Source of the DNA: Bifidobacterium magnum
Lineage (GTDB): Bacteria; Actinomycetota; Actinomycetes; Actinomycetales; Bifidobacteriaceae
NCBI RefSeq assembly: GCF_000741255.1
Contig: NZ_JGZB01000001.1
Coordinates: forward strand, 124,020-188,019
Reading direction: 5' to 3'
Length of the DNA stretch: 64,000 nucleotides
The translations under genes were made by a program, and so were the position numbers. Below are positions 41,218-51,100 of the stretch, one piece after another (position 1 is the first letter of the stretch; each line of letters begins with the position of its first letter). Below the pieces are notes generated by a model. It saw only the letters and a list, made by a program, of their open reading frames with translations. It did not search any database and had not been told where the DNA came from.

Positions 41218-42201
41218 TTACGACCGCTGCACTTGCACGCCCGTGTGATTGACGGGCAAATGCAGCACACGCCAATGGCCGCCGTGCAATTCATCCACGG
41301 CGGCCGCATCTATATAACGGCTCGCATCGCCCGCATGCAACACAATCACGCACGGGCCCGCGCCCGAAATCATGGCCGCGAACCCCTGGGCGCGCAACTT
41401 GCGCACCAGATCGGCCGACGGCTCCATCAGCGGCATACGGTAGCGCTCATGCAACGTGTCCTCCGTCGCCTCGCATAGCAGCGTATTCATCGCCGCAAGC
41501 TGCTCATTCTCTTCCATCCACTGCGCCTCGGGCATCGAAAGTGCCACAGGATTCAGCGCGGCCGGCAGCAGCATCGCGCGCGACTCGTTGAACACGGCGT
41601 CCGCGAACGACACAGTCTCAGGCAACGCCTCACGCGCCGCCGCCGTCGACACCTCAAAATCAGGAATGAACACGCTCGACGTCATACGGCGGTCCACCGC
41701 GTACCGCACGCTCTGGAAACGGTTCTTGACCTTCCACGACGCCGTAAGGCCGCCATAGACGGCCGGCGCCACATTGTCGGGATGACCCTCAATCTCGGCG
41801 GCCAACGCAAAAATCTCGTCACGGTCCAGCGGACCGTCATACGCGAACGCGGCCGCCGCGGCCACACCCACCACAATCGCCTCGGCCGACGAACCCATGC
41901 CGCGCGCCTGCGGAATACGGTTCGTGCACTCCATCATGAAACCGAGCTGGCCCAGACCAAACTCATGGCAGGCGCGACGGAAGGTGGACACCACCAAATG
42001 GCGCTCGTCACGCGGCAACGAATCCGCGCCCTCACCCTCAATGAACACCTGCGCCACCGTATTGAGCGGATCCTGGCTCACACGGAACTCGACATCGTCA
42101 AAATATTCCAACGCCAAGCCGGCGCAATCGAAGGCCGGCCCCAAATTGGCGCTCGTAGCCGGCACGCGCACATGCACCGTTTTCGCAACGGGAGTCGTCA
42201 T
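41218..42201 (-). CDS. thrB: Homoserine kinase
   Basis: Phosphorylates homoserine for threonine synthesis. The 327-residue GHMP kinase shows VRVPATSANLGPAFDCAGLA at the start, the ATP loop IPQARGMGSSAEAIVVG, and the C-terminal motif AAMISGAGPCVIVL. ATG 42201 follows AAAGAGAAG. It is 25 bp downstream of hom, so hom-thrB form one transcript. Threonine synthase (thrC) is not in the window. Confidence 0.95.
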   Translation of the reverse strand: MTTPVAKTVHVRVPATSANLGPAFDCAGLALEYFDDVEFRVSQDPLNTVAQVFIEGEGADSLPRDERHLVVSTFRRACHEFGLGQLGFMMECTNRIPQARGMGSSAEAIVVGVAAAAAFAYDGPLDRDEIFALAAEIEGHPDNVAPAVYGGLTASWKVKNRFQSVRYAVDRRMTSSVFIPDFEVSTAAAREALPETVSFADAVFNESRAMLLPAALNPVALSMPEAQWMEENEQLAAMNTLLCEATEDTLHERYRMPLMEPSADLVRKLRAQGFAAMISGAGPCVIVLHAGDASRYIDAAAVDELHGGHWRVLHLPVNHTGVQVQRS

Positions 42202-42226
42202 AATCTTCTCTTTCCGCTCAGTCGGA

Positions 42227-43540
42227 CTAGTCGAGCACGCGCACAATCGACGGCTCGCCGATCACGCAATCCAGCTTGAGCACATCGTCAATCGTGGCGC
42301 GCAACGTCGTCTCGTCCGTAAGATGCGTGACGATACGCAGCTGCTGGCGCTCGCCATCGTATCCCGGCGCCACTTGCGTGGGCTTGAGGTCCTGGTTCAC
42401 GCCGTTGATGGACACACCATGGGCGGCGAACACGGACGCGACCTTCGCGAGCACGCCCGGGCTGTCGAGAATCACGAAACGCACGGCGAACGCCGCCTTG
42501 GCCGCGTCGAGCGGCGCGATCGGGAAGTCGTTGTACATGCGGATGGCCGGGCCACGCGTGCCCTGCGCAATATGGCGCGCCTCGGTCACCACGTCGCCGA
42601 CCACGGCGGAAGCGGTAGGGGCGCCGCCCGCGCCACGGCCGTAGAACATGAGATCGTCGGCGTACTTGGCATGCAGGAAGATGGCGTTGAACGAGCCGCG
42701 CACGGACGCGAGCGGATGCTCGTCGCTGATCAGCGCCGGATAGACGCGCGCGGAGACACCTTCCTCCGTGCGGCCCACCACGGCGAGCAGCTTGATGACC
42801 TTGTGCTCGGCCTTCGCGGCGGCGATGTCGGCCGCGTCGATATGCGTAATGCCTTCGACGGTCACGTCGTCGATGCCCACCTTCGTGTGGAATCCGAGTG
42901 TGGCGAGAATGGCGGCCTTGTTCGCCGCGTCATAGCCCTCGATGTCGCCCGTCGGATCGGCCTCCGCATAACCCTTTTCCTGGGCCTGGCGCAGCGCCAC
43001 GTCGAAATCGAGTCCCTTCGTGGTCATTTCGTCGAGAATGTAGTTCGTGGTGCCGTTGACAATGCCGAGCATATGCTCGACCTGGTCGCCGGCCAGCGAT
43101 TCGCGCAACGGGCGCAGAATCGGAATGGCGCCGCCCACAGCCGCCTCGAAATAAATGTCCGCATTGTTCTTTTCGGCCAGTTCATACAGTTCCGGACCAT
43201 ACTTGGCCAGCAGCGCCTTGTTCGCCGTGACGACGGACGCGCCCTTTTCCAGCGCGGCCTTCACGAACGTGTATGCGGCGCCCGTGCCGCCAATGAGTTC
43301 GATGACGATGTCGTTGCTCGTGGCCACGGCCATCGTGTCCGTGGTGAGCAGCGCCTTGTCGATCCACGGGACCGTCACTTCGGCCGGATCAAGGCATGCG
43401 ACGCCCGTCAGTTCCAGCGGGCGGCCGATGCGCAGGGCCAGTTCCTCGCTCTGATCCACGATGAGCCGCGCGGTTTGCGAACCAACCGTTCCGGCTCCCA
43501 GCAATCCCACACGAATCGGTTGATCTGTTTGCAATGCCAC
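42227..43540 (-). CDS. hom: Homoserine dehydrogenase with ACT domain
   Basis: Reduces aspartate semialdehyde to homoserine. The 437-residue protein has a Rossmann start (IRVGLLGAGTVGSQTARLI), the substrate domain (GIVNGTTNYILDEM, YAEADPTGDIEGYDAANKAA) and a C-terminal ACT domain (FVILDSPGVLAKVASVFAAH) that usually gives feedback control by threonine. GTG 43540 follows GGGAAAGGA. Longer frames upstream run through the repeat copy C and are not used. Confidence 0.96.
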   Translation of the reverse strand: MALQTDQPIRVGLLGAGTVGSQTARLIVDQSEELALRIGRPLELTGVACLDPAEVTVPWIDKALLTTDTMAVATSNDIVIELIGGTGAAYTFVKAALEKGASVVTANKALLAKYGPELYELAEKNNADIYFEAAVGGAIPILRPLRESLAGDQVEHMLGIVNGTTNYILDEMTTKGLDFDVALRQAQEKGYAEADPTGDIEGYDAANKAAILATLGFHTKVGIDDVTVEGITHIDAADIAAAKAEHKVIKLLAVVGRTEEGVSARVYPALISDEHPLASVRGSFNAIFLHAKYADDLMFYGRGAGGAPTASAVVGDVVTEARHIAQGTRGPAIRMYNDFPIAPLDAAKAAFAVRFVILDSPGVLAKVASVFAAHGVSINGVNQDLKPTQVAPGYDGERQQLRIVTHLTDETTLRATIDDVLKLDCVIGEPSIVRVLD

Positions 43541-43676
43541 GGGCTCAATCCTTTCCCTACGGTTTCGATGGTTGAGGCACATTCTACGGGAAAACGCGCC
43601 GCCCGCGCGCGCGATTTTTAGAAATTGTCCCGTAAGGTGGGGCGCAGGGCGCTTGCGGTGCTTTTCTTCTATATCT

Positions 43677-43728
43677 CTTCTGCATTTTGAGACATGAAAC
43701 GCGGCGTGTCTGTCGCAAAATGCAGAAG
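43677..43728 (-). repeat. Dispersed palindromic repeat, copy C (inverted)
   Basis: Same element as at 31497 in reverse orientation, in the 233-bp gap between lysA and hom. It might act as a partial terminator or processing site within the lysA-hom-thrB transcript. Confidence 0.85.
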
Positions 43729-43773
43729 TTGGTATGAGATATGGGGTTTCCGTACCGCGGGCGGACCGATTAC

Positions 43774-45279
43774 TCACTCGCTGACGTCATACGACAGCAG
43801 ATCGTCGATCGTCTGCCGGCGCATCATCAGATGCGCGCCCTTGTTGCCGACGGCGACCACGGCCGGAATAAGCGCCTGATTGTAGTTGCTCGCCATCGTG
43901 CGGCCGTACGCGCCCGTCACGGGAACGGCGAGAATGTCGCCGCGGTGAATGTCCGCCGGAAGTTCCACGTCCTGCACCACAATGTCGCCCGATTCGCAGT
44001 GCTTGCCGACCACGCGCGCCACTTCGCACGGACCCGAGTACTCGCGGTTGGCGAGCACAGCCGCGTACTCCGAGCCATACAGGGCCGGGCGGATGTTGTC
44101 GCTCATGCCGCCGTCCACCGACACATACAGGCGCTGGATAATCGGGTTGCCCGAAGAGTCCATGGCATTCGAAAGCGCCACGGGCTTCACGGTTCCCACC
44201 GTATACAGCGTCACGCCCGTCGGCGCGATAATCCAGCGGCCCGGTTCGAACGAGATGCTGGGCATCGGCATGCCGAGCACGGCGTTCGCGCTCGTGATCG
44301 CGTCTGCGAGACGCCCCAGTTCTACGGCGAGATCCATGGAATCCTCATGCTCCGTATAAGCCACGGAATAGCCGCCGCCCAAGTCGACTTCGGGCAGCAC
44401 GTAGCCTTCGGTGGCATAGCAGGTCTTGCGCAGCAGCATCATGCGCTGGGCCGCCTGGATGAACGCGTCGGCGTCGTGGATGTTGGAGCCGATATGCGAG
44501 TGCACGCCCACAAGCTCGAGCTGCGCGTCGAATCCGCGAACCGTGCGGATCACGTCCATGGCCGGCCCGTGCGCCACCGTGTCCATCACGGTCATCAGCG
44601 CACGCAAATGCGCTTCGTCGCGCGTACCGTCCTCGTCAATGCTCGAGCCGCCGTGGTCGGCGCTGAAAATGGTGCTAAACGGCTCTTCCGTATCGTTTTC
44701 GCCCGGAGAGTTGATGGGCAGCAGCGCGATGCCGAACTTCTGGTCCTCGTGTGCGGTGGAGACGAATTCGTGGCCGCCCGCGTGAATGCCGGACGTGACG
44801 CGCACCATGACGCGCGCCCGCATGCCGAGTCGCTCGGCGATGGCGGCGATACGCGCGGGTTCCTGCGGTTCGTCGATTACGATTTTGTTGAAATGCTCGC
44901 GGATGGCGAGTTCGATTTCCTCATCCGACTTGTTGTTGCCATGCAATACGAGATGGCGGCCCGGAATGCCGGCGGCCAGCGCGATTTTCATTTCCCCGAG
45001 CGTGCACGTGTCGATGAGCATGCCTTCGTCCGAGACGATACGCGCGATTTCCTTGCTCAGGAACGCTTTGGCCGCGAAACTCACGTGCGTGGTGGTGTTC
45101 GGGAACGCCGTGGCCGCCGTGTGCACGAATTTGCGCGCGCGACTGCGTACGTCGTCCACGTCGATCACATACAGCGGGGATCCGAATTGCGCGAGCAGTT
45201 CGCGTGCCGTAATGCCGTGGAATGTGAGATTTCCGTCCGCGTCGCGCCGCGTATCGCATGGCCAAATATTGGTGCTCAT
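43774..45279 (-). CDS. lysA: Diaminopimelate decarboxylase
   Basis: Last step of lysine synthesis, PLP-dependent. The 501-residue fold-III enzyme has the Schiff-base Lys71 (VSFAAKAFLS), VGVHSHIGSNI, the Gly-rich DLGGGYSVAYTEHE, ISFEPGRWI, and CESGDIVVQD with the partner active-site Cys. ATG 45279 follows AAAGGCGG; eleven extra codons upstream are less likely. It lies upstream of hom and thrB on the same strand and is divergent from the Maf-NUDIX gene. Confidence 0.96.
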   Translation of the reverse strand: MSTNIWPCDTRRDADGNLTFHGITARELLAQFGSPLYVIDVDDVRSRARKFVHTAATAFPNTTTHVSFAAKAFLSKEIARIVSDEGMLIDTCTLGEMKIALAAGIPGRHLVLHGNNKSDEEIELAIREHFNKIVIDEPQEPARIAAIAERLGMRARVMVRVTSGIHAGGHEFVSTAHEDQKFGIALLPINSPGENDTEEPFSTIFSADHGGSSIDEDGTRDEAHLRALMTVMDTVAHGPAMDVIRTVRGFDAQLELVGVHSHIGSNIHDADAFIQAAQRMMLLRKTCYATEGYVLPEVDLGGGYSVAYTEHEDSMDLAVELGRLADAITSANAVLGMPMPSISFEPGRWIIAPTGVTLYTVGTVKPVALSNAMDSSGNPIIQRLYVSVDGGMSDNIRPALYGSEYAAVLANREYSGPCEVARVVGKHCESGDIVVQDVELPADIHRGDILAVPVTGAYGRTMASNYNQALIPAVVAVGNKGAHLMMRRQTIDDLLSYDVSE

Positions 45280-45376
45280 AAATTGCCGCCTTTTGTTAGA
45301 TTCCGGGCTCATGATCCTGTCATTGCATACCTTATGCTGTCCGGCGGCAAGCGTGCTGTTCTTCTTCTTTATGCGA

Positions 45377-45382
45377 TACAGT
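45377..45382 (+). promoter_or_regulatory. -10 element of the Maf-NUDIX gene
   Basis: TACAGT ends 8 nt before ATG 45391; no Shine-Dalgarno sequence is present. Confidence 0.4.
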
Positions 45383-45390
45383 ACCTAACT

Positions 45391-46800
45391 ATGAGCGTGT
45401 CACTGATTCTTGCTTCCCAGTCGCCTTCCCGCCAGCGCGTGCTGGTGGACGCAGGCATCCGTCCCGTAATTCGCGTCTCCCATGTGGATGAGGACGCCGT
45501 GGTGGCCGAGGAGGCCGCCAAACGTCACGTCAGTGTGGACGAGCTTCCGATTGCCGACCGCGTGCAGATTTTGGCCAAGGCCAAGGCCGAGTCTGTGGCC
45601 CGCGCCTACCGCGCCGTGATGCAAACGGCGATGGAAGCCCGCGGCGATTGCGTGGTGGGCCGTCCTCTGGATGGCGTGATCCATTCGAAGAATGTGGAGA
45701 ACGCACGCGAACAGACCAGCGCCATTACGCGCGACTTTTCAGGTGTGGACGTGCCCAAGACAAGCGAGCCGATCGCCGCGAGCGTGGCGAACGCGGCGGG
45801 GGAGCGCCAGGGATTGGCGTCGGGCGATGGCGGCCCGCTGATTATCGGTTGCGACTCCATGTTCCTGTTGCATGGCGAAGCGCTGGGCAAGCCCCACAAC
45901 GCCGAGGTGGCGCGCGAGCGCGTGCACGAGTTGAGCGGCAACACGGGCGAGCTGTATACGGGCCATTGCGTAATCAACCTCGGCAATGGGGAAGTGGCGC
46001 AGGGCGTGAGCCGCGCTACCGTGCATTTTGCGCAGATGAGCGACGAGGAGATCGACGCCTATGTGGCCAGCGGCGAGCCGTTGGAAGTGGCCGGATCCTT
46101 CACGCTGGAAGGTTTGGGCGGCGCGTTTATCGAGCGCATTGATGGCGACCCTTCGGGCATTATCGGTCTGAGCCTGCCGTTGGCGCGCACGCTCGTCAAT
46201 CGTGTGGGCGTGGAATGGACGGATTTGTGGAACGAAACCGGCCAGCATTTCGACATTGACGATCCCGCTTCCACCGTGGCGCCCAAGGAGAACGTGCACC
46301 AGCCCGGTGACGGCTGGGTGCAGTGCAATTGCGGCCGCGCGCACTGGGGTCTGAACGGCGCCGCGGGCGTACTGCTTGCACGCCGCGACGCACAAACGGG
46401 CCTCGTCACGGACATTGTGATGCAGCATCGCGCCGCATGGAGCGCCGAAGGCGGCACGTGGGGCATTCCGGGCGGCGCCATTGCCGACGGCGAGAACGCG
46501 ATCGAAGGCGCGTTGCGCGAATCCTACGAGGAAGCGAACATTACGCCCGAAGACATTGAAGTGGTCGGCTCCTACCGCGAGGACCACGGCAATTGGGCCT
46601 ACACCACGGTGTTCGCGTTCGAAAAGCCCGGCCATACGGTCATCCCCGCGGCCAACGACGACGAAAGTATGGAAATCGCGTGGGTGCCGATCGACGACGT
46701 GCCCAACCGCAAACTGCTCACGGCCATGAAAACGGATTGGCCGCATTTCGCCAAGCGACTCGAGCAGTTGGCCGAGGAGCACGCCTCGGAATTGCTGTGA
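45391..46800 (+). CDS. Maf nucleotide pyrophosphatase fused to a NUDIX hydrolase
   Basis: A 469-residue two-domain protein. Residues 1-270 are Maf-like: LILASQSPSRQRVLVDAGI, IIGCDSMFLLHGEALGKP, ELYTGHCV, GSFTLEGLGGAFIERI; about 60 residues of variable sequence are inserted near residues 85-145. Residues 310-460 are NUDIX: the box reads GAIADGE with RESYEEAN (Ala where Gly is usual). Both halves remove non-canonical nucleotides, so the fusion is a pool-cleaning enzyme. ATG 45391 has TACAGT upstream. The frame stays open far to the left only because it is antisense to lysA. Confidence 0.9.
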   Translation: MSVSLILASQSPSRQRVLVDAGIRPVIRVSHVDEDAVVAEEAAKRHVSVDELPIADRVQILAKAKAESVARAYRAVMQTAMEARGDCVVGRPLDGVIHSKNVENAREQTSAITRDFSGVDVPKTSEPIAASVANAAGERQGLASGDGGPLIIGCDSMFLLHGEALGKPHNAEVARERVHELSGNTGELYTGHCVINLGNGEVAQGVSRATVHFAQMSDEEIDAYVASGEPLEVAGSFTLEGLGGAFIERIDGDPSGIIGLSLPLARTLVNRVGVEWTDLWNETGQHFDIDDPASTVAPKENVHQPGDGWVQCNCGRAHWGLNGAAGVLLARRDAQTGLVTDIVMQHRAAWSAEGGTWGIPGGAIADGENAIEGALRESYEEANITPEDIEVVGSYREDHGNWAYTTVFAFEKPGHTVIPAANDDESMEIAWVPIDDVPNRKLLTAMKTDWPHFAKRLEQLAEEHASELL

Positions 46801-46819
46801 ACGCTCACGGGCATCCGCG

Positions 46820-46825
46820 TATAAT
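46820..46825 (+). promoter_or_regulatory. -10 element of the LacI-family gene
   Basis: TATAAT, a perfect -10 match, about 50 bp before ATG 46877. The -35 is not clear. Confidence 0.5.
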
Positions 46826-46876
46826 AAAACGAATCCAGTCCATTCCTTTGTCGTTGTGGAAAGAGGCTTTGGCGCA

Positions 46877-47992
46877 ATGAGCGGTAAACGAACGTCGAGC
46901 AAACGCCCGTCCATGTTTGAAGTGGCCAAGTTGGCCGGGGTCAGCCACCAAACGGTGTCCCGCGTCATCAACCATTCGCCCGACGTATCCGCAAAAACGC
47001 GCGAAAAAGTGCAGCGCGCCATTGACGAGCTCGGCTACCTGCCCAGCAACTCGGCGCGCGCGCTCGCCTCAAGCCGCTCGCGCACCATCGGCCTGATCGC
47101 CGGAGGCAACCGCTTCTACGGGCCCGTAAGCACGATGGCCTCCATTGAGGAAGCCGCACGCCGCCACGGATTGTTCACCTCCGTCATGCTGCTGCAAGGC
47201 GCCGCCTGCACGCAAGAGGAATTCAACGGCATGTGCCGCACGTTCGAAGAGCAGAACGTGGACGCGTTCATCGTCAACGCCCCGACCGACATGATGTTCG
47301 AGGCGGCCCTGCGCGCGCCCGTACGTCAACCGCGCGTGCTCATCACCTCCACGCATGGCGCCATGAGCGTGGCCGAAGGCCTGCGCATGCTCTCGAGCGC
47401 CAAACGCCAAACCGTCTCCATTGTGGGCAACGACCAGTGGGGCGGCATGGAATCCGTGGCGCAGGTCGTCACCGAATACGGCCACAAAAACGTGCTCTAC
47501 TTCGCGGGCCCGCGCGACTGGCGAGACGCCATGACGCGTCTGCTCGCATGGAACCGCAGCTGCGCCGATCTCGGTGTGAACTCCGTGACCGTCCAATGCG
47601 CATCATGGGATGCGGGCGAAGCGTACCGCCGCATGAACCATGTGCTCGAAAACATCGGCCGCACGGGAGTGCGTCCGCCAAGCTGCGTGGTTTGCGCCAA
47701 CGACAACATGGCAGTAGGCGTGATGCGCGCCCTGCATGAGCATGGCGTACGCATTCCGCAAGACATGAGCGTGGTTGGCTTCGACGACCTGGCCGCCATG
47801 GACAACATGACGCCGCCGCTGTCCACCGTGCACCCGAACTTCGACGACCTCGGCACTGTGGCCATGCGCGAAGTGCTCTACCTGCTCGGAGAAGGCAAGG
47901 AGAACGCGTTCGCCATCTCGAACCACGGCGTAGGACTCATTCCGTGCGAATTCATCCGCCGTCGCTCACTCGGACCGGCCAATATCGCCTGA
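46877..47992 (+). CDS. LacI-family transcription regulator
   Basis: A 371-residue repressor. The helix-turn-helix and hinge occupy residues 13-70 (SMFEVAKLAGVSHQTVSRVI, LGYLPSNSARALAS), followed by the periplasmic-binding-like sensor domain (TIGLIAGGNRFYGPV, VCANDNMAVGVMRALHEHG, SVVGFDDLAAMDNMTPPLS). ATG 46877 lies after AAAGAGG. No sugar-use gene is next to it, so its target is probably elsewhere; a possible ligand cannot be named. A terminator follows. Confidence 0.92.
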   Translation: MSGKRTSSKRPSMFEVAKLAGVSHQTVSRVINHSPDVSAKTREKVQRAIDELGYLPSNSARALASSRSRTIGLIAGGNRFYGPVSTMASIEEAARRHGLFTSVMLLQGAACTQEEFNGMCRTFEEQNVDAFIVNAPTDMMFEAALRAPVRQPRVLITSTHGAMSVAEGLRMLSSAKRQTVSIVGNDQWGGMESVAQVVTEYGHKNVLYFAGPRDWRDAMTRLLAWNRSCADLGVNSVTVQCASWDAGEAYRRMNHVLENIGRTGVRPPSCVVCANDNMAVGVMRALHEHGVRIPQDMSVVGFDDLAAMDNMTPPLSTVHPNFDDLGTVAMREVLYLLGEGKENAFAISNHGVGLIPCEFIRRRSLGPANIA

Positions 47993-48017
47993 AATAACAC
48001 TTCCTGAACCGTATGCA

Positions 48018-48045
48018 AAAGGGCGCGCCCGCAAGCGCGCCCTTT
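48018..48045 (+). terminator. Terminator after the LacI-family gene
   Basis: AAAGGGCGCG and CGCGCCCTTT form a perfect 10-bp stem with an 8-nt loop, followed by TTCTT; it borders repeat copy D. Confidence 0.85.
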
Positions 48046-48057
48046 CTTCTGCATTTT

Positions 48058-48108
48058 TTCTGTATTTTGAGACAGACACGCCGGGTTTCGTGTCTCAAAA
48101 TGCAGAAG
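48058..48108 (+). repeat. Dispersed palindromic repeat, copy D
   Basis: Same orientation as copies A and B. Its left arm is doubled: CTTCTGCATTTT at 48046-48057 is followed by TTCTGTATTTTGAGACA. The 3' flank (GAGATACCGAAAAC) also resembles the flank of copy A, so the mobile unit may be about 65 bp. It lies between two convergent genes. Confidence 0.82.
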
Positions 48109-48127
48109 GAGATACCGAAAACTGGCG

Positions 48128-51100
48128 TCACATATACAGCGTCTTGTCGCACACGCGCAGCGTGGACGGACGATGCGAGACCAGCACAATGCTCACGTCG
48201 CGTTCCTCGGCCATCTCGTTGATGGACTGCAGAATATACGCTTCGTTCAACGCGTCCAAACGGCTCGCGGGCTCGTCGAGCAGCACGAGATTCGCGTCGC
48301 GCAGGAACACGCGCGCCAAGCCGATGCGCTGGCGCTCGCCTTCGGACAGGAAGGAACCGAGCTCGCCCACGCGCGTATCAAGGCCACGCGGCAGCGACTT
48401 GACGAGTTCCGCGGCCGACGCCTTCTCCAACGCGCGCATTAGCGCCTGGTCCGTGGCGCCGCCGTCGGCAAGCTGCAGATTTTCGCGGATCGTGCCGTCG
48501 AACAGGAACGTCTCCTGGTTCATAAGCGTCTGCTCGCGCCTGCGCGTATGGGCGTTGACTTCCGGCAGCGCCACATCCGCCAAATACACGCGGCCCTGCT
48601 GCGGATCCCAGTAACGCATCAAGAGCTTCAACATCGTGGACTTGCCGCGTCCCGAAGCGCCATGAATGCCTAGAATTCCGCGGCTTGGCACGTCAAGCGA
48701 GAAGTTCGAAAGCACATTGCCGTGCACGTCGCCCTCAATCTTCTCATTCGGCTTGCGCACATGCGGCATCTGGACGCACGCGGCCAGCAGCGAGTTGCGC
48801 GTGAACGAGCGCGGGTCGGTGGCCAGCGCATCATCGGGCACAATCACGTCGTTAATGCCTTCCGCTTCGTCCACCGTGGCAGTATCCGGATAGGCGAACG
48901 TCACCTGCATCATCGTCATGCCGTCGAAAGCCGGCGTCTTCTCGCCGTCTTCCACCACGGCCGGGGCCTCGTCTTGCAGCGCGAACAGCCGGCGTGCGGC
49001 CGCGAACGTCTGCGCAAGGTTGCCCGGCAGCATGCTCAGCGCCAAGGTGGGCGCGAACGAGCTTACGAACAGCACAAAGGCCGTCACATTGAACGCGATA
49101 TTCACAGGATGGTCCACGCTCGTGTTGATCGCGAGGAATGCGGCGCCCGCGCTAAACAGCACCACGAGCGCGGAGGACAGGCCCGCGAACATACCTTCAC
49201 GCAGGGCCAGGCGCTCATGCGCGTTCCGAAGCGCCTCAGAACGTTCCATAATCATGCGCAGACGTGCGTCGCCTTGGTTGAAGTGGATAATGCGCGCCAA
49301 GCCCCGCATGTCGTCGAGCATCTGGTCGTTGAGCTGAGCCGTCTCCTCACGCAGTTGCGCGCCCACGCCGGCCTTGTTCAGCACCTTGTGGAACAGCTGC
49401 GGCACGAGCACGCCGATCACGAGGTAGGCCACCACCATGAGCAGCGCCGTCATCGGGTTGAACAGCGCGCACGCGGCGACAATATAGAGAATCGACGTGG
49501 CCAAGGCAATAATCACTGGCGAAATGGTGTGCGCGAAGAAGATTTCGAGCAGTTCCACATCCGTAGTGACCAGTCCCACAAGATCGCCCTTGCCGTGGTG
49601 AACGAGCTTGGCGGGGGAGAGCCTGCGCAACGCGTCGAAGGATTCATTGCGGAACAGCGCGAGCATGCGGAACGCCACATTGTGGTTCATGTACTGTTCC
49701 GCATATCGCATGAGACCGCGCAGCAGCGCGCATACGGCCATCAGCGTTATGGCAAGCGACATGTTCATGCCCCACACCTTGTTGCCCGTGGCGATGAACA
49801 GCGCCATCACGCCGAATACGGGCACCATCGTGCCGGCCAAGTGGCCCACCGTGCCGCACAGGCAGGCGAGCAGCATATGGGAGCGCAGCGGGCGTACCGT
49901 AGAGGCCAGTCGCGCGGCCACCTGCAGGTCGCTCAAATGCGCGTCGGCCGCCGGAGTACCGCCTTCCAGTCCCGACGCGTCCGCGGATACGCCAGTGGTA
50001 CCAGCAGTACCAGTAGCGCCCGCAGTGGCCGGATCGTTGCCGAAGGCCGTGACGGTCTTACCATACTTGAGTCCGCGCTTGCCGTCTTCGCGGTGGCCAA
50101 CGGACTCGACCTGCGCCTGCGTGCGGAACATCGTCGCGTATAAGCCGTTCTGTTTCATGAGATCGGCGGGTGCGCCGCATTCGGCGACCGTACCGTTGTC
50201 GAACACGAGCACCTGGTCGGACTGCGTGGTGTTCGCCAAACGGTGCGTAATCTGGATCACCGTCTTCGTACGGGCCAGTTCGCGGATCGTTTCGTTGAGA
50301 TAATTCTCGCTGTCCACGTCCACGCTGCTCGTCACCTCGTCAAAAATAATGATCGGGGAGTCGTGCAGCAGTACCATCGCCATCGCGATACGCTGGCGCT
50401 GGCCGCCGGAAAGATTCGCGGAATCCGGAGCGATCGGCATGTCTAGACCGCCCGATTTCTCGACGAAGGTGTCGATATGGGCGCGCTTGAGCGCCGCCAT
50501 CATCTCGTCTTCCGTGGCGGACGGACGCGCCATCAACAGATTGGAACGCAAGGTTCCCGTAAACAGGCGGCTCGACGCGCCCACCATTGAGACGGCCTGC
50601 GAGAGCGAGCCGACCGTAAGATTGGCGAGTTCCGTAACGGAACCGTCTTTCGATTCCAGAGAGATAATGCCGCGGTAGCCCGTCAACGAACCGTTGAGAA
50701 TATGGCCGAGCGTCGTCTTTCCGGAACCGGACTTGCCGACGACGGTCGTCAGCGTGCCCGGACCGGCCGTAAACGTGACGTTCGTGAGCGCCATCGGTAC
50801 GGATTCTTCCGTCTGTACGGACTCGTAGATCGGTGCGAGTGTATCCGTATACGCGTGCTGTTCGTCGATTTTCTTGCGGATCGATCCCGTGTTGCCGTTT
50901 TGCGAGGCGACATCCGCATACGAATAGGCGACGCCCTTCAGTCGCAACGTGAACGCGCTGTCGTGCGTAACGGGAAGCTGCTGCGTGCCGCGCTCCGGTT
51001 CGGGAGCGTCGAGCAGCGCGAAAATGCGGCTCGTGCTCGTCATGCCGTTCATTGCCACATGGAAATACGATCCGAGCTGGCGCAGCGGCAGGAAGAATTC

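Noticed and set aside
39437..41275. Minus-strand open frame of about 600 codons opposite argS
   Set aside because: Antisense shadow of argS; no domain and Val/His/Ala bias typical of such frames.
43741..45390. Long plus-strand open frame joined to the Maf-NUDIX gene
   Set aside because: It is the antisense of lysA in GC-rich DNA; the encoded protein is low-complexity His/Arg/Val and the Maf start at 45391 is clear.
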